From Pseudomonas shirazensis (lineage in GTDB: Bacteria; Pseudomonadota; Gammaproteobacteria; Pseudomonadales; Pseudomonadaceae): a stretch of 64,000 nt of DNA. The notes beneath the pieces are model-generated. The model saw only the letters and a list, made by a program, of their open reading frames with translations. It did no database searches and was not told where the DNA came from. Every line of letters starts with the position of its first letter. Positions within the stretch are counted from its first letter, which is position 1. The stretch lies in contig NZ_JABWRD020000005.1 of NCBI RefSeq assembly GCF_014268785.2, forward strand, positions 1-64,000. Reading direction: 5' to 3'. The translations under genes and the position numbers were made by a program. Positions 33,944 through 43,745 of the stretch are shown here, piece by piece.

Positions 33944-34417
33944 GTGAACGTCCTCGCCCGCCTGCTCCTGACCAGCTGCGTCCTGCTGCTGGCCGGCTGC
34001 GCGGGCTGGAGCGGCGAGCAATGGCGCGAACCACAGGTGCATCTGGTCAAGGTCGAAACAGTCAAGGCGCGCCTGCTGCAACAGGAGTTCGTCATTCACC
34101 TGCGAGTCGACAACCCCAATGACAGCCGCCTGTTCATCCGCAACCTGAATTATTCGGTGCGGCTCAACCAGTTGCTGCTGGTCGACGATGAGGCGAGCAT
34201 CTGGCGCAGCGTCGCCGCCCACGAGGGGCGGACCTTCAAGATCACCGCCCGCACCAACCTGTGGAAGCAGCTCAAACCGCTGGCCAAGTTGCTCAAGAGC
34301 AGGCAACCGCTGCGCTATTCACTGCAGGCCGAGCTGAATACCGGGCTGATCATCTGGCGGGGCCTGCACTTGTCGCGCAGTGATGAGATAATGCCCGGCG
34401 ATTTCTTACCGGAGTAA
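33944..34417 (+). CDS. LEA14-like (type 2 LEA) lipoprotein
   Basis: A 157-aa protein starting GTG, two bases after the YchJ stop. Signal plus lipobox LLLAGC (Cys 19). The rest is an LEA14/WHy beta-sandwich (VRLNQLLLVDDEASIWRSVAAHEGRTFKITA), a domain linked to stress tolerance in other organisms. No ATG is available; another GTG ten codons upstream lies inside ychJ. Likely an envelope lipoprotein of unknown role, co-transcribed with YchJ and the SEC-C gene. Confidence 0.75.
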   Translation: MNVLARLLLTSCVLLLAGCAGWSGEQWREPQVHLVKVETVKARLLQQEFVIHLRVDNPNDSRLFIRNLNYSVRLNQLLLVDDEASIWRSVAAHEGRTFKITARTNLWKQLKPLAKLLKSRQPLRYSLQAELNTGLIIWRGLHLSRSDEIMPGDFLPE

Positions 34418-34423
34418 CCTGCA

Positions 34424-34627
34424 ATGACTCAGCAACCGCATGTTCATGGCCCTGACTGCAACCACGATCACGATCATCAGCATGATCATGACCACGGCCA
34501 TGTGCACGGTCCACACTGCAACCACGGCCACCAGGAGCCGGTGCGCAACGCTTTGAAAGACGTTGGCCGCAACGACCCGTGCCCGTGCGGCAGCGACAAG
34601 AAGTTCAAAAAGTGCCACGGCGCCTGA
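34424..34627 (+). CDS. Small His-rich SEC-C metal-binding protein
   Basis: A 67-aa protein. Residues 5-38 hold about 13 His plus Asp and Cys (HVHGPDCNHDHDHQHDHDHG), a metal-chelating segment; residues 50-66 are a SEC-C motif (DPCPCGSDKKFKKCH). No signal peptide, so it is likely cytoplasmic. It follows the LEA lipoprotein by 6 bases. A role in zinc or nickel storage or delivery is inferred from composition only. Confidence 0.85.
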   Translation: MTQQPHVHGPDCNHDHDHQHDHDHGHVHGPHCNHGHQEPVRNALKDVGRNDPCPCGSDKKFKKCHGA

Positions 34628-34745
34628 TTTTCGCTCGCTGACCCCTGCCGCAAGCAACTGCAGCCTTTGGCCGTAATTGCTTGCGGTTGATGCTTTCCGA
34701 TCCAGCCAAATCCCTTTTTTGTCACACCTTGCAGGAGCCTCTTCA

Positions 34746-37184
34746 ATGGCCGCCCCCGCTTTTCCTCCTTTGCGTCCCCGCTTCGCCAGCCTGGCGCTGC
34801 TAGGTCTGCTTGGTCTTGGCGGCTGCCAGATGAGCGCCGTGCAAGACAGCGTGCCGCCGACCACCGGCGTGCAACCGCTCAAAGGCCTCGCGCAGAACGT
34901 TTCGCTGCGGCGCAATGCCATGGGCGCACCGCTGATCGAAAGCAGCAGCTTCCACGATGCGCTGTTCACGCTGGGTTACGTGCACGCCGGCGACCGCATC
35001 GAGCAGATGCTCGGCATGCGCCTGCTGGCTCAGGGCCGCCTGGCTGAACTGGCCGGGCCAGAAGCGCTGGATATCGACCGTTTGATGCGGGTGGCCAATC
35101 TCAAGCAGAGCGCCAACGCCCTGTACGCCGACGCTTCGCCGCGGCTCAAGCGCTTCTTTGAAGTGTACGCGCGCGGGGTCAACGCCTACCTGTACCGCTA
35201 CCGCGACAAGCTGCCGGGTGAGCTCGCCCGTAGCGGTTATCGCCCTGAATACTGGAAGGCCGAAGACAGCGCGCTGATCTTCAGCCTGTATGCCTTCAGC
35301 CAGTCAGTCAATCTGCAGGAAGAACTCAGCGCCCTGACCCTCGCGCAAAAAGTCGGCAGCGACAAGCTCGCCTGGCTGCTGCCGGGTGCGCCTGACGAGC
35401 CGCTGGCCGAAGGCGAAGTCGACAAACTCAAGGGCATCAACCTGGCCAGCCAACTGCCTGCCCTGCCTGCCCTAGCCAGTGCCAGCCAGAAGCTCGCCGA
35501 CCTGGGCCTGCTCGGCAGCCCGGGCTCGGCCAACCTGGCCCTCGGCCCACAGCGCAGCCGCAGCGGCAAAAGCTTGCTGGCCAGTGACAACCGCGCCGCC
35601 TGGGCCTTGAGCCCGGTGCAAATCCACACCGGCAAGTATCAGGTTGCCGGCCTGTCGCTGCCGGGCCTGCCAATCGTGCTGGCCGGCTACAACGGCAAAC
35701 TGGCCTGGAGCAGCAGCGCGGTCATGGCCGACAACCAGGATTTATATCTTGAGCAACTGCGCCGCCAAGGCAGCCAGGTCACTTACCTCGCCGACGGCAA
35801 ATGGCTGCCAACGCGTGCCCGCAGCGAGACCTTCTTCGCCCGCGGCCAGCAGCCACTGCGCGAAGTGCTTTACGACACTCGCCACGGCACCCTGCTCGGC
35901 CAGCCTGCTGGCAACGGCCTCGGCCTGGCCCTGAGCCTGCCGCAGCTGAAGGGTGATCGCAGCCTCGACGCCTTGTTCGACCTGACGCGCGCCACCTCGG
36001 TGGAGCGCGCCTTCGACAGCACCCGCGAGGTCGGCGCAGCGGCGCTCAACTTCGTCTTTGCTGAGCCGCAGCACATCGGTTGGCAGGTCAGTGGGCGCTA
36101 CCCGAACCGCCGCGAAGGCCAGGGCTTGCTGCCCTCGCCAGGCTGGGATGGGCGCTATGACTGGGACGGCTATGCCGACGCCATGCTCCACCCGTACGAC
36201 CAGGACCCACCGTCCGGCTGGCTCGGCCATGCCAACGAGCGCAGCCTGGCCAAAGGTTACGGCATGCAGTTGTCCAACACCTGGTACTACCCCGAGCGCG
36301 CCGAACGTCTCGCTCAGCTGGCTGCCAATGGCCGCCACGACAGCCGCAGCGTGATGGCCCTGCAAAACGATCAGGTCAGCTTGTTTGCCGCCAAGCTCAA
36401 GCAGATGTTCAGCGCACCCGGCATGGCCCAGCCGCTCAAGCAGGCGATCGCGGCACTGCCACCGGCCCAGCGCGACAAGGCCAATGCCGCGCTGGCTCGG
36501 CTGCAAGCTTTCGATGGTCACCTGAGCCCAGTGTCGGCAGATGCCGCGCTGTATCAGCTGTTCCTCCAGGAAGTGGCCCGACAGACCTTCCTCGACGATC
36601 TTGGGCCTGAATCCGGTCCTGCCTGGCAAGCCTTTGTCAGCAACGCGCAGTTGTCCTACTCGGCGCAGGCTGATCACCTGCTGGGCCGCGAGGACAGCCC
36701 GTTCTGGGATGACCGCACCACCGCGCAAAAGGAAGACAAACCGGCGATCCTGGCCCGCAGCCTGGCCGGCGCGATCGACACTGGCACGGCGCTGCTCGGC
36801 GCCGACCGCAAGGCCTGGCAGTGGGGCAAGCTGCACCAGTACCGCTGGCCAGCACCGGCCTATCACGGCCTGGGTGACGCTATCAGCCGCGCGCCAATGG
36901 CGGCTGGCGGCGACTTCAGCACCCTGGCCCTGACGCCGTATGCCTGGGGCAGCAACTTCGACACGCAACTGCCAGCCTCGGCGCGGATGATCGTCGACTT
37001 TGGCCAGGCCGAACCGCTGCAACTGCTGACCAGCAGTGGTCAGTCCGGCAACCCGGCCAGTCGTCACCACAGCGATGGCGTGGACGCCTGGTTCAAAGGC
37101 CGCTTCATGAGCCTGCCGCTGCAACCGCAGAACTTCGCCCGTGCCTACGGTAGCCAGCGCCTGGACCTGGTACCGGGCAAGTAA
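34746..37184 (+). CDS. quiP: Penicillin-acylase-type N-terminal-nucleophile hydrolase, QuiP-like
   Basis: An 812-aa precursor that should self-cleave into alpha and beta chains. Lipobox-like LLGLGGC (Cys 27) suggests an exported, possibly lipidated enzyme. The nucleophile is Ser261 in PGSANLALGPQRSRSGKSLLASD, aligning position by position with the GSNNW...LLAND pattern. P. aeruginosa QuiP (PA1032) degrades long-chain acyl-homoserine lactones; that this one does too is inferred from family and position. AGGAG lies 9 bases before the ATG at 34746; a longer frame is rejected. Confidence 0.85.
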   Translation: MAAPAFPPLRPRFASLALLGLLGLGGCQMSAVQDSVPPTTGVQPLKGLAQNVSLRRNAMGAPLIESSSFHDALFTLGYVHAGDRIEQMLGMRLLAQGRLAELAGPEALDIDRLMRVANLKQSANALYADASPRLKRFFEVYARGVNAYLYRYRDKLPGELARSGYRPEYWKAEDSALIFSLYAFSQSVNLQEELSALTLAQKVGSDKLAWLLPGAPDEPLAEGEVDKLKGINLASQLPALPALASASQKLADLGLLGSPGSANLALGPQRSRSGKSLLASDNRAAWALSPVQIHTGKYQVAGLSLPGLPIVLAGYNGKLAWSSSAVMADNQDLYLEQLRRQGSQVTYLADGKWLPTRARSETFFARGQQPLREVLYDTRHGTLLGQPAGNGLGLALSLPQLKGDRSLDALFDLTRATSVERAFDSTREVGAAALNFVFAEPQHIGWQVSGRYPNRREGQGLLPSPGWDGRYDWDGYADAMLHPYDQDPPSGWLGHANERSLAKGYGMQLSNTWYYPERAERLAQLAANGRHDSRSVMALQNDQVSLFAAKLKQMFSAPGMAQPLKQAIAALPPAQRDKANAALARLQAFDGHLSPVSADAALYQLFLQEVARQTFLDDLGPESGPAWQAFVSNAQLSYSAQADHLLGREDSPFWDDRTTAQKEDKPAILARSLAGAIDTGTALLGADRKAWQWGKLHQYRWPAPAYHGLGDAISRAPMAAGGDFSTLALTPYAWGSNFDTQLPASARMIVDFGQAEPLQLLTSSGQSGNPASRHHSDGVDAWFKGRFMSLPLQPQNFARAYGSQRLDLVPGK

Positions 37185-37197
37185 GCCAACGCCCGAC

Positions 37198-37225
37198 TGC
37201 CCGCACAGCCCTGGCTGTGCGGGCA
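37198..37225 (+). terminator. Strong stem-loop after the acylase gene
   Basis: A 12-bp perfect stem TGCCCGCACAGC / GCTGTGCGGGCA with a CCTG loop, 13 bases after the stop. No T-run follows, so it may stabilise the transcript end or be Rho-assisted. Confidence 0.6.
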
Positions 37226-37299
37226 ACCTCCGCCAGACAATCCGAACTTCATCGCGCCAGCAACGCTCCTAGCTATAACTCCCTAGCCAGCGGCCTGCC

Positions 37300-38310
37300 A
37301 TGGACCTTGTGATTGCTCGCCCCGAAGGCCTGTACTGCCCACCCGGTGATTTCTACATCGACCCGTGGCGCCCGGTTGATCGCGCGGTGATCACCCACGG
37401 TCACGGTGATCACTCACGTTCGGGCAACAATCACTACCTGACCGCGGCGCCTGGTGCCGGCATCCTGCGCAGCCGGCTCGGCCAGCACATCAATCTGCAG
37501 ACCCTGCCCTACGGTGGACGCCTGGAACACCACGGCGTGAGCTTGAGCTTCCACCCGGCCGGGCATGTGCTCGGCTCGGCGCAGGTGCGCCTGGAGTACC
37601 AGGGCGAGGTATGGGTCGCCTCTGGTGACTACAAAGTCGAGCCCGACGGCACCTGCGCGCCGTTCGAGCCGGTGCGTTGCCACACCTTCATCACCGAATC
37701 GACATTCGGCCTGCCGATCTACCGCTGGCCGCCGCAAGCGGTGATTTTCGCCGAGATCAACCAGTGGTGGCGGGCCAATCGCGAACAAGGCAAGGCAAGC
37801 GTGTTGGTCTGCTATGCCTTCGGCAAGGCCCAGCGCATCCTCTATGGCCTTGACGCCAGCATCGGGCCGATCCTGGTGCATGGCGCGGTCGAGCCGTTGA
37901 ATCGGGTCTATCGCGAAGCTGGCGTGGCCCTGCCGGAGACCCATTACGCCGGCGACTTCGCCCGCAACGACCCGCTACTGCGCGAGGCATTGATCATGGC
38001 GCCGCCGTCGGCCGGCGGCAGCAGCTGGATGAAGCGCTTCGGCGAGTACAGTGATGCCTTCGCCAGCGGCTGGATGCGCCTGCGCGGCACCCGACGGCGG
38101 CGCGGGGTCGATCGCGGTTTTGTGCTGTCTGATCACGCTGATTGGCCGGGGCTGTTGTGGGCCATCGCCCAGACCGGCGCCGAGCGGGTCATGGTCACTC
38201 ATGGTTCGGTCAATGTGCTGGTGCGCTATTTGTCCGAGCAAGGCCTGGACGCGCGGGCCTTCGTTACCGAATACGGCGAAGAAGACGACACCCGCGAGGT
38301 TCAGCCATGA
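37300..38310 (+). CDS. Ligase-associated MBL-fold DNA exonuclease
   Basis: A 336-aa MBL/beta-CASP-like nuclease. N-terminal metal motif THGHGDHSRSGN (about residues 29-40), GHVLGSAQVRLE, and C-terminal SDHADWPGLLWAI. Homologs in a four-gene repair cluster are DNA exonucleases, studied biochemically in P. putida. Its stop overlaps the ligase start by 4 bases (ATGA), so the two are coupled. Confidence 0.9.
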   Translation: MDLVIARPEGLYCPPGDFYIDPWRPVDRAVITHGHGDHSRSGNNHYLTAAPGAGILRSRLGQHINLQTLPYGGRLEHHGVSLSFHPAGHVLGSAQVRLEYQGEVWVASGDYKVEPDGTCAPFEPVRCHTFITESTFGLPIYRWPPQAVIFAEINQWWRANREQGKASVLVCYAFGKAQRILYGLDASIGPILVHGAVEPLNRVYREAGVALPETHYAGDFARNDPLLREALIMAPPSAGGSSWMKRFGEYSDAFASGWMRLRGTRRRRGVDRGFVLSDHADWPGLLWAIAQTGAERVMVTHGSVNVLVRYLSEQGLDARAFVTEYGEEDDTREVQP

Positions 38311-39965
38311 AGGCTTTTGCCGAGCTGTACCTGCGCCTGGACGGCACCACCTCGAGCAACGCCAAGTTGCTGGCCTTGCGCGAATATTTCAGCCAGGCAC
38401 CTGCGCAGGACGCTGCCTGGGCGGTGTACTTTCTTGCCGGCGGCCGGCCGCGGCAACTGGTGCCGACCCGCTTGTTGCGTGAGCTGGCCATTGAATTGTC
38501 AGGCCTGCCCGACTGGCTGTTCGAAGAGAGCTATCAGTCAGTGGGCGACCTGGCCGAAACCATTTCGTTACTGCTCCCCGACAGCGCCCATGCCAGTGAT
38601 CAGGGTCTGGCTGAGTGGATCGAGCAGCATCTGCTGCCATTGCGCGGCCAGCCTCAGGAAGAGGTACGCGCGCGCCTGCCAGTGCTGTGGGCGCAGCTTG
38701 ACCGGCAGAGCCTGATGCTCTGCCTGAAACTGATCACCGGCAGTTTCCGTGTGGGCGTGTCGAAACTGCTGGTCACCCGCGCACTGGCGCAGTTGGCCGA
38801 TCTCGACGCCAAGCGCGTGGCCCAGCGCATGGTCGGCTATACCGACCTCAGCCATAAACCGAGTCCCGCCAGCTACCTCAAGCTGATCGCCGCCGAGTCG
38901 GCCGACGAGCACAGCCAGCGCGGCGGCCAGCCGTATCCGTTCTTTCTGGCCCATGCGTTGCAAGCGCCGACCGAACAATTCGACGCCCTGCTCGGCCCGG
39001 TCAGCGACTGGCAGGCGGAGTGGAAGTGGGACGGCATCCGCGCGCAGGTGGTCAAACGCGAGGGCCAGTTGTGGATCTGGTCACGAGGCGAGGAGCTGGT
39101 GACCGATCGCTTCCCCGAGCTGCACAGCCTGGCCAGCAGCCTGCCGGACGGCACTGTGCTCGACGGCGAGATCCTGGTGTGGAAGCCGGGCGCCAGCAGC
39201 GAGGATGTCGCCGTGCAGCCATTCGCCCTGCTGCAACAACGGCTCGGCCGCAAGACCCTGGGCAAGAAGCTGCTCGGCGATGCCCCGGTGGTGCTGCAGG
39301 CCTACGACCTGCTCGAATGGCAGGACCACGACTGGCGCAGCCGCCCGCAGCACGAACGGCGCGCGCAGCTGGAGCGAGTAGTCGCCGAGTACCCGCAGGC
39401 GCCACTGCTGCTGTCTCCATTACTGACCGGCGACAGCTGGGCCGACCTGGCCGAGCAGCGCGAACAGTCGCGCAACCTCGGTGTCGAGGGGCTGATGCTC
39501 AAGCAGCGCGATGCGCTCTACGGGGTTGGCCGGACCAAGGACATGGGCCAGTGGTGGAAGTGGAAGATTGACCCGTTCAGCGTCGATGCCGTGCTGATCT
39601 ATGCCCAGCGCGGCCATGGCCGGCGCGCGAGCCTGTACAGCGATTACACCTTTGCCGTGTGGGACGCACCGGCAGGCACGCCTGGACGTGCGCTGGTGCC
39701 ATTCGCCAAGGCCTACTCAGGCCTCAGCGATGAAGAAATGCGCAAGGTCGATGCAATCGTGCGCAAAACCACCGTGGAAACCTTCGGCCCGGTGCGCAGC
39801 GTCACCCCGACGCTGGTGTTCGAACTGGGCTTTGAAGGCATCGCGCTGTCCAAGCGGCACAAGAGCGGCATCGCCGTGCGCTTCCCGCGGATGCTGCGCT
39901 GGCGCCTGGACAAGCCGGTCGAGGAAGCCGACGACCTGGCTACCTTGCAGGCCCTGCTGAGCTGA
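38307..39965 (+). CDS. ATP-dependent DNA ligase of the ligase-associated repair cluster
   Basis: A 552-aa ligase. N-terminal DNA-binding domain (about 1-210), then adenylyltransferase with catalytic Lys240 in EWKWDGIRAQ, and an OB domain (EGLMLKQRDALYGVGR, motif V WWKWKID). It seals nicks using ATP, separate from the essential NAD ligase. Start is the ATG at 38307 within the exonuclease stop; the frame runs 55 codons further upstream but only as an overlap of that gene. Works with the neighbouring nuclease, helicase and phosphoesterase. Confidence 0.93.
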   Translation: MKAFAELYLRLDGTTSSNAKLLALREYFSQAPAQDAAWAVYFLAGGRPRQLVPTRLLRELAIELSGLPDWLFEESYQSVGDLAETISLLLPDSAHASDQGLAEWIEQHLLPLRGQPQEEVRARLPVLWAQLDRQSLMLCLKLITGSFRVGVSKLLVTRALAQLADLDAKRVAQRMVGYTDLSHKPSPASYLKLIAAESADEHSQRGGQPYPFFLAHALQAPTEQFDALLGPVSDWQAEWKWDGIRAQVVKREGQLWIWSRGEELVTDRFPELHSLASSLPDGTVLDGEILVWKPGASSEDVAVQPFALLQQRLGRKTLGKKLLGDAPVVLQAYDLLEWQDHDWRSRPQHERRAQLERVVAEYPQAPLLLSPLLTGDSWADLAEQREQSRNLGVEGLMLKQRDALYGVGRTKDMGQWWKWKIDPFSVDAVLIYAQRGHGRRASLYSDYTFAVWDAPAGTPGRALVPFAKAYSGLSDEEMRKVDAIVRKTTVETFGPVRSVTPTLVFELGFEGIALSKRHKSGIAVRFPRMLRWRLDKPVEEADDLATLQALLS

Positions 39966-40064
39966 AAACCGTGATCGGGATCTGCCTGCGCGCATGCGCA
40001 ACGCCGAAGTTTGTGCTTCTATCTTCAGTCGCAGCCCGATCATCAACCAGCGCCCAGGACCCCC

Positions 40065-41180
40065 ATGCACCACTCGACCCACAGCTTGCTCAGCCCCGCG
40101 CCCGGCATCAGCCGGCACCTGCACAGCTTCCAGTTCGGCCCAGCCGGCGCCGGCAAAGTCTATATCCAGGCCTCGCTGCACGCCGACGAACTGCCGGGCA
40201 TGCTGGTCGCCTGGCACCTCAAGCAGCGCCTGCTCGAACTGGAACAGCAAGGCCTGTTGCGTCAGCAGGTCCTGCTGGTGCCAGTGGCCAACCCATTGGG
40301 CATCGAGCAAGTGCTGCTGGATGCGCCCATGGGCCGCTTCGAGCTGCACAGCGGGGAAAACTTCAACCGCAACTTCGTCGACCTTTCGGACACCATCGGC
40401 GACCAGCTCGAAGGCCAATTGACCCAGGACCCGCAACACAACCTTGAGCTGATCCGCGAGCACCTGCGCCGGGGCCTGGACGCGCACCCGGCACGTACCG
40501 CGCTGCAGTCCCAGCGCTTGTGCCTGCAACGACTGGCGTGCGATGCCGACATGGTCCTCGACCTGCACTGCGACTTCGAAGCGGTCGAGCACCTGTACAC
40601 CACGCCGCAGGCCTGGCCGCGGGTAGAGCCACTGGCGCGCTACCTCGGGGCGCAGGCCAGCCTGCTCGCGACCGACTCGGGCGGGCAGTCGTTCGATGAG
40701 AGCTTCAGTCTGGTCTGGTGGCAATTGCAGCAGCGCTTCGGTAAGCGCTACCCGATCCCCGAGGGTGGCATTTCGGTCACGCTGGAGCTGCGCGGGCAAG
40801 CCGACGTCTGCCACGCGCTGGCGACCAAGGACTGCCAGGCGATCATCGACTTTCTGACCCACGCGGGGGTTATCGAAGGGCAACCGGCCGAATTACCGGC
40901 GCTGCTCCATCCGGCCACACCACTGGCCGCAGTGGAACCCGTCAGCACCGCCCAGGGCGGGCTGGTGGTATTTTACGCAAAACCCGGCCAATACCTGCAA
41001 GCCGGGCAACTGATTGCCGAGGTGATCGACCCGCTCACCGATCAGGTCAGTTCGCTGCGCAATCAACAGGCCGGGCTGCTGTATGCCCGTAGCGTTCGGC
41101 GCATGGCAACCAGCGGCATGGTCGTCGCCCATGTCGCGGGCGAGCAGATTTGCCGCAGTGGTTACCTGTTGGGCAATTAA
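40065..41180 (+). CDS. AstE/aspartoacylase-like zinc metalloenzyme (M14-type)
   Basis: A 371-aa protein related to succinylglutamate desuccinylase and aspartoacylase. Zinc ligands: SLHADELPGML (HxxE) and LDLHCDFE (second His). Residues about 250-371 add a biotinyl-like beta barrel. Members cleave amide bonds of acylated amino acids or act as carboxypeptidases; substrate unknown. It interrupts the ligase repair cluster on the same strand. ATG at 40065 has AGGA nearby, so the frame further upstream is rejected. Confidence 0.82.
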   Translation: MHHSTHSLLSPAPGISRHLHSFQFGPAGAGKVYIQASLHADELPGMLVAWHLKQRLLELEQQGLLRQQVLLVPVANPLGIEQVLLDAPMGRFELHSGENFNRNFVDLSDTIGDQLEGQLTQDPQHNLELIREHLRRGLDAHPARTALQSQRLCLQRLACDADMVLDLHCDFEAVEHLYTTPQAWPRVEPLARYLGAQASLLATDSGGQSFDESFSLVWWQLQQRFGKRYPIPEGGISVTLELRGQADVCHALATKDCQAIIDFLTHAGVIEGQPAELPALLHPATPLAAVEPVSTAQGGLVVFYAKPGQYLQAGQLIAEVIDPLTDQVSSLRNQQAGLLYARSVRRMATSGMVVAHVAGEQICRSGYLLGN

Positions 41181-41241
41181 CAGGTAAACCAATGGACACG
41201 CACAGCGGTCTGTAGAAGCACAGCCTTTGACGGATCCACGC

Positions 41242-43719
41242 ATGCCCGCCACGACCGACCTTGCCAACGCCTGGTTTGCCACGCGTGGATTCAAACCCTT
41301 CGCCTTTCAGCGCCAGGTCTGGGCCGCCGTCGAGCGTGGCGAGTCGGGGCTGGTGCATGCCAGTACCGGCTCTGGCAAAACCTACGCGGTATGGCTGGCC
41401 GCCCTGCGCGCCTATGCGCGCACGGTCAACTCGACCGCTAAGCCGGCGCCGCTGCAGGTGCTGTGGATTACGCCGATGCGTGCGCTGGCAGCGGATACCG
41501 CACGTGCCCTGCAGGCGCCGCTGGATGACCTGGAACTGAACTGGAACGTCGGCGTGCGCAGTGGTGATACCAGCTCTGCCGAGCGCGCCCGGCAAGCCCG
41601 GCGACTGCCCAGTACGCTGGTGACCACTCCAGAAAGCCTGACCCTATTGCTGACCCGCACCCAGGCCAATGAAGACTTTGCGCAGCTGCGCATGGTGGTG
41701 GTCGACGAATGGCACGAGCTGCTTGGCAACAAGCGTGGCGTGCAGCTCCAGTTGGCGTTGGCGCGCTTGCGCCGCTGGCATCCCGGGCTGGTGGTGTGGG
41801 GGCTGTCGGCGACCTTGGGCAATCTTGAGCACGCCCGCGATGTGCTGTTGCCCGCCGGTGGCTCACTGGTCAAAGGGCGTCAGGACAAACGTTTTGTCGT
41901 CGACACGTTATTGCCGGAGGCAATCGAGCGCTTCCCTTGGGCCGGTCACATGGGCCTGAAAATGCTCAAGCAGGTCAGTACCGAAATCGACGCCAGCGAA
42001 AGCTGCCTGGTCTTCACCAATACCCGCGCGCAAGCCGAGCTGTGGTATCAGGCACTTCTCGCGCACCGCCCTGACTGGGCCGGCTTGATCGCCCTGCACC
42101 ATGCCTCGTTGGCTCGGCAGACCCGCGACTGGGTAGAGCGCAGTCTCAAACAAGGCTCGCTCAAGGCGGTGATCTGCACGTCAAGCCTGGACCTTGGGGT
42201 GGATTTTCTGCCAGTAGAGCGGGTACTGCAGATTGGTTCGGCCAAGGGTATCGCGCGTTTGATGCAGCGTGCGGGTCGATCCGGGCATGCGCCCGGGCGC
42301 GCCTCGCGGATTACCCTGGTGCCGACCCACAGCCTCGAGCTGGTCGAGGCCGCCGCTGCTCGCCATGCCCTGGCCGCCGGCCAGATCGAGGCACGCCAGT
42401 CGCCGCGGCTGAGCATGGATGTGCTGGTGCAGCATCTGGTCAGCATGGCGCTGGGCAGCGGCTTTCGCCCGGCAGAACTGCTCGAGGAAGTGCGCAGCAC
42501 CTGGGCCTTTCGCGAACTGCGCGACAGCCAGTGGCAATGGGCGCTGGATTTTGTCTGCCATGGTGGCAGTTCGCTGACGGCCTACCCTGACTACCAGCGC
42601 GTCGAAGCCCACGCCGACGGCATCTGGCGTGTAGCCAACGAGCGCCTGGCGCGGCGCCATCGGATGGGCATCGGCACCATCGTCAGCGATGCCAGTATCC
42701 AGCTCAAATACTGGAGCAAGGGCGGCGGCGGCAAACAGCTGGGCAGCGTCGAGGAATCATTTATCGCGCGCCTCAAACCCGGCGATACGCTGGTGTTTGC
42801 CGGCCGCGTGCTGGAGCTGGTGCGGGTCGAGAATATGACCGCCTATGTACGCCGCAGTACCGCTCGCAAGGCGGCGATTGCCCGTTGGAATGGCGGCCGT
42901 ATGCCGCTGTCGAGCGAACTGGCGGACGCCTTGGTGGAGCGCCTGGATGCCGCAGCCCATGACCATTTCGACGGCCCCGAAATGCGCGCCGTGCGACCTC
43001 TGCTGGAGTTGCAGGCAACTTGGTCGGCGCTGCCCACCCAGCACACCCTGCTGGCCGAGACATTCACTTCAAGACAAGGCTCGCATCTGTTTCTGTACCC
43101 ATTCGCCGGACGCATGGCCAACCTGGGCCTGGCCAATCTGATAGCGTGGCGCGTGAGCCGGGTGCAGCCATTGTCGGTGTCCATTGCGGTCAATGATTAC
43201 GGCTTCGAGCTGGTCAGCCCCAGCACGGTCGATTGGGCCACGTATCTGCCGCGGGCGTTGAGCACGGATGATCTGCTCGAAGATGCACTGGCCAGCTTGA
43301 ATGCGGGCGAAATGGCGCTGCGGCGCTTTCGCGAAATCGCGCAGATTTCCGGTCTGGTGTTCGGCGGCTACCCCGCCGCGCAGAAGAGCACTCGACAGAT
43401 TCAGGCCTCCAGCGGATTGTTCTACGAGGTATTTCGCAAGCACGACGCCGACAATCTGTTGCTCGGCCAAGCGCGGGATGAGGTGCTGCGCGAAGAACTG
43501 GAAATCGAGCGACTGCATCGGCAGCTGCTCAAATTGAGCACGCTGCGTCTGGATCTGCACGACCTGCGTCGCCCCGGACCATTGGCTTTCGCGCTGTTGG
43601 TAGAAGGCATGCGCGAGACCCTGAGCACAGAAAAACTGGCCGACCGCATTGCACGGATGGTGGCTGATCTGGAAAAAGTCGCCGACGCACCCAACGGGCG
43701 AACCCGACGCGGGAGCTGA
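41242..43719 (+). CDS. Lhr-core ligase-associated DEXH helicase
   Basis: An 825-aa superfamily 2 helicase, the core (non C-terminally extended) form of Lhr. Walker A ASTGSGKTYA, Walker B VVDEWHELLG, motif III LSATLGN, motif VI QRAGRSGHAPG; Lhr winged helix and beta-barrel domains follow. Translocates 3'-5' on single-stranded DNA and unwinds RNA-DNA hybrids in homologs. An in-frame TTG at 41227 is possible; I use ATG 41242. 26 bases later comes the PdeM gene. Confidence 0.93.
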   Translation: MPATTDLANAWFATRGFKPFAFQRQVWAAVERGESGLVHASTGSGKTYAVWLAALRAYARTVNSTAKPAPLQVLWITPMRALAADTARALQAPLDDLELNWNVGVRSGDTSSAERARQARRLPSTLVTTPESLTLLLTRTQANEDFAQLRMVVVDEWHELLGNKRGVQLQLALARLRRWHPGLVVWGLSATLGNLEHARDVLLPAGGSLVKGRQDKRFVVDTLLPEAIERFPWAGHMGLKMLKQVSTEIDASESCLVFTNTRAQAELWYQALLAHRPDWAGLIALHHASLARQTRDWVERSLKQGSLKAVICTSSLDLGVDFLPVERVLQIGSAKGIARLMQRAGRSGHAPGRASRITLVPTHSLELVEAAAARHALAAGQIEARQSPRLSMDVLVQHLVSMALGSGFRPAELLEEVRSTWAFRELRDSQWQWALDFVCHGGSSLTAYPDYQRVEAHADGIWRVANERLARRHRMGIGTIVSDASIQLKYWSKGGGGKQLGSVEESFIARLKPGDTLVFAGRVLELVRVENMTAYVRRSTARKAAIARWNGGRMPLSSELADALVERLDAAAHDHFDGPEMRAVRPLLELQATWSALPTQHTLLAETFTSRQGSHLFLYPFAGRMANLGLANLIAWRVSRVQPLSVSIAVNDYGFELVSPSTVDWATYLPRALSTDDLLEDALASLNAGEMALRRFREIAQISGLVFGGYPAAQKSTRQIQASSGLFYEVFRKHDADNLLLGQARDEVLREELEIERLHRQLLKLSTLRLDLHDLRRPGPLAFALLVEGMRETLSTEKLADRIARMVADLEKVADAPNGRTRRGS

Positions 43720-43745
43720 GCCTTGCCCTGAATACAAGGACTTCT

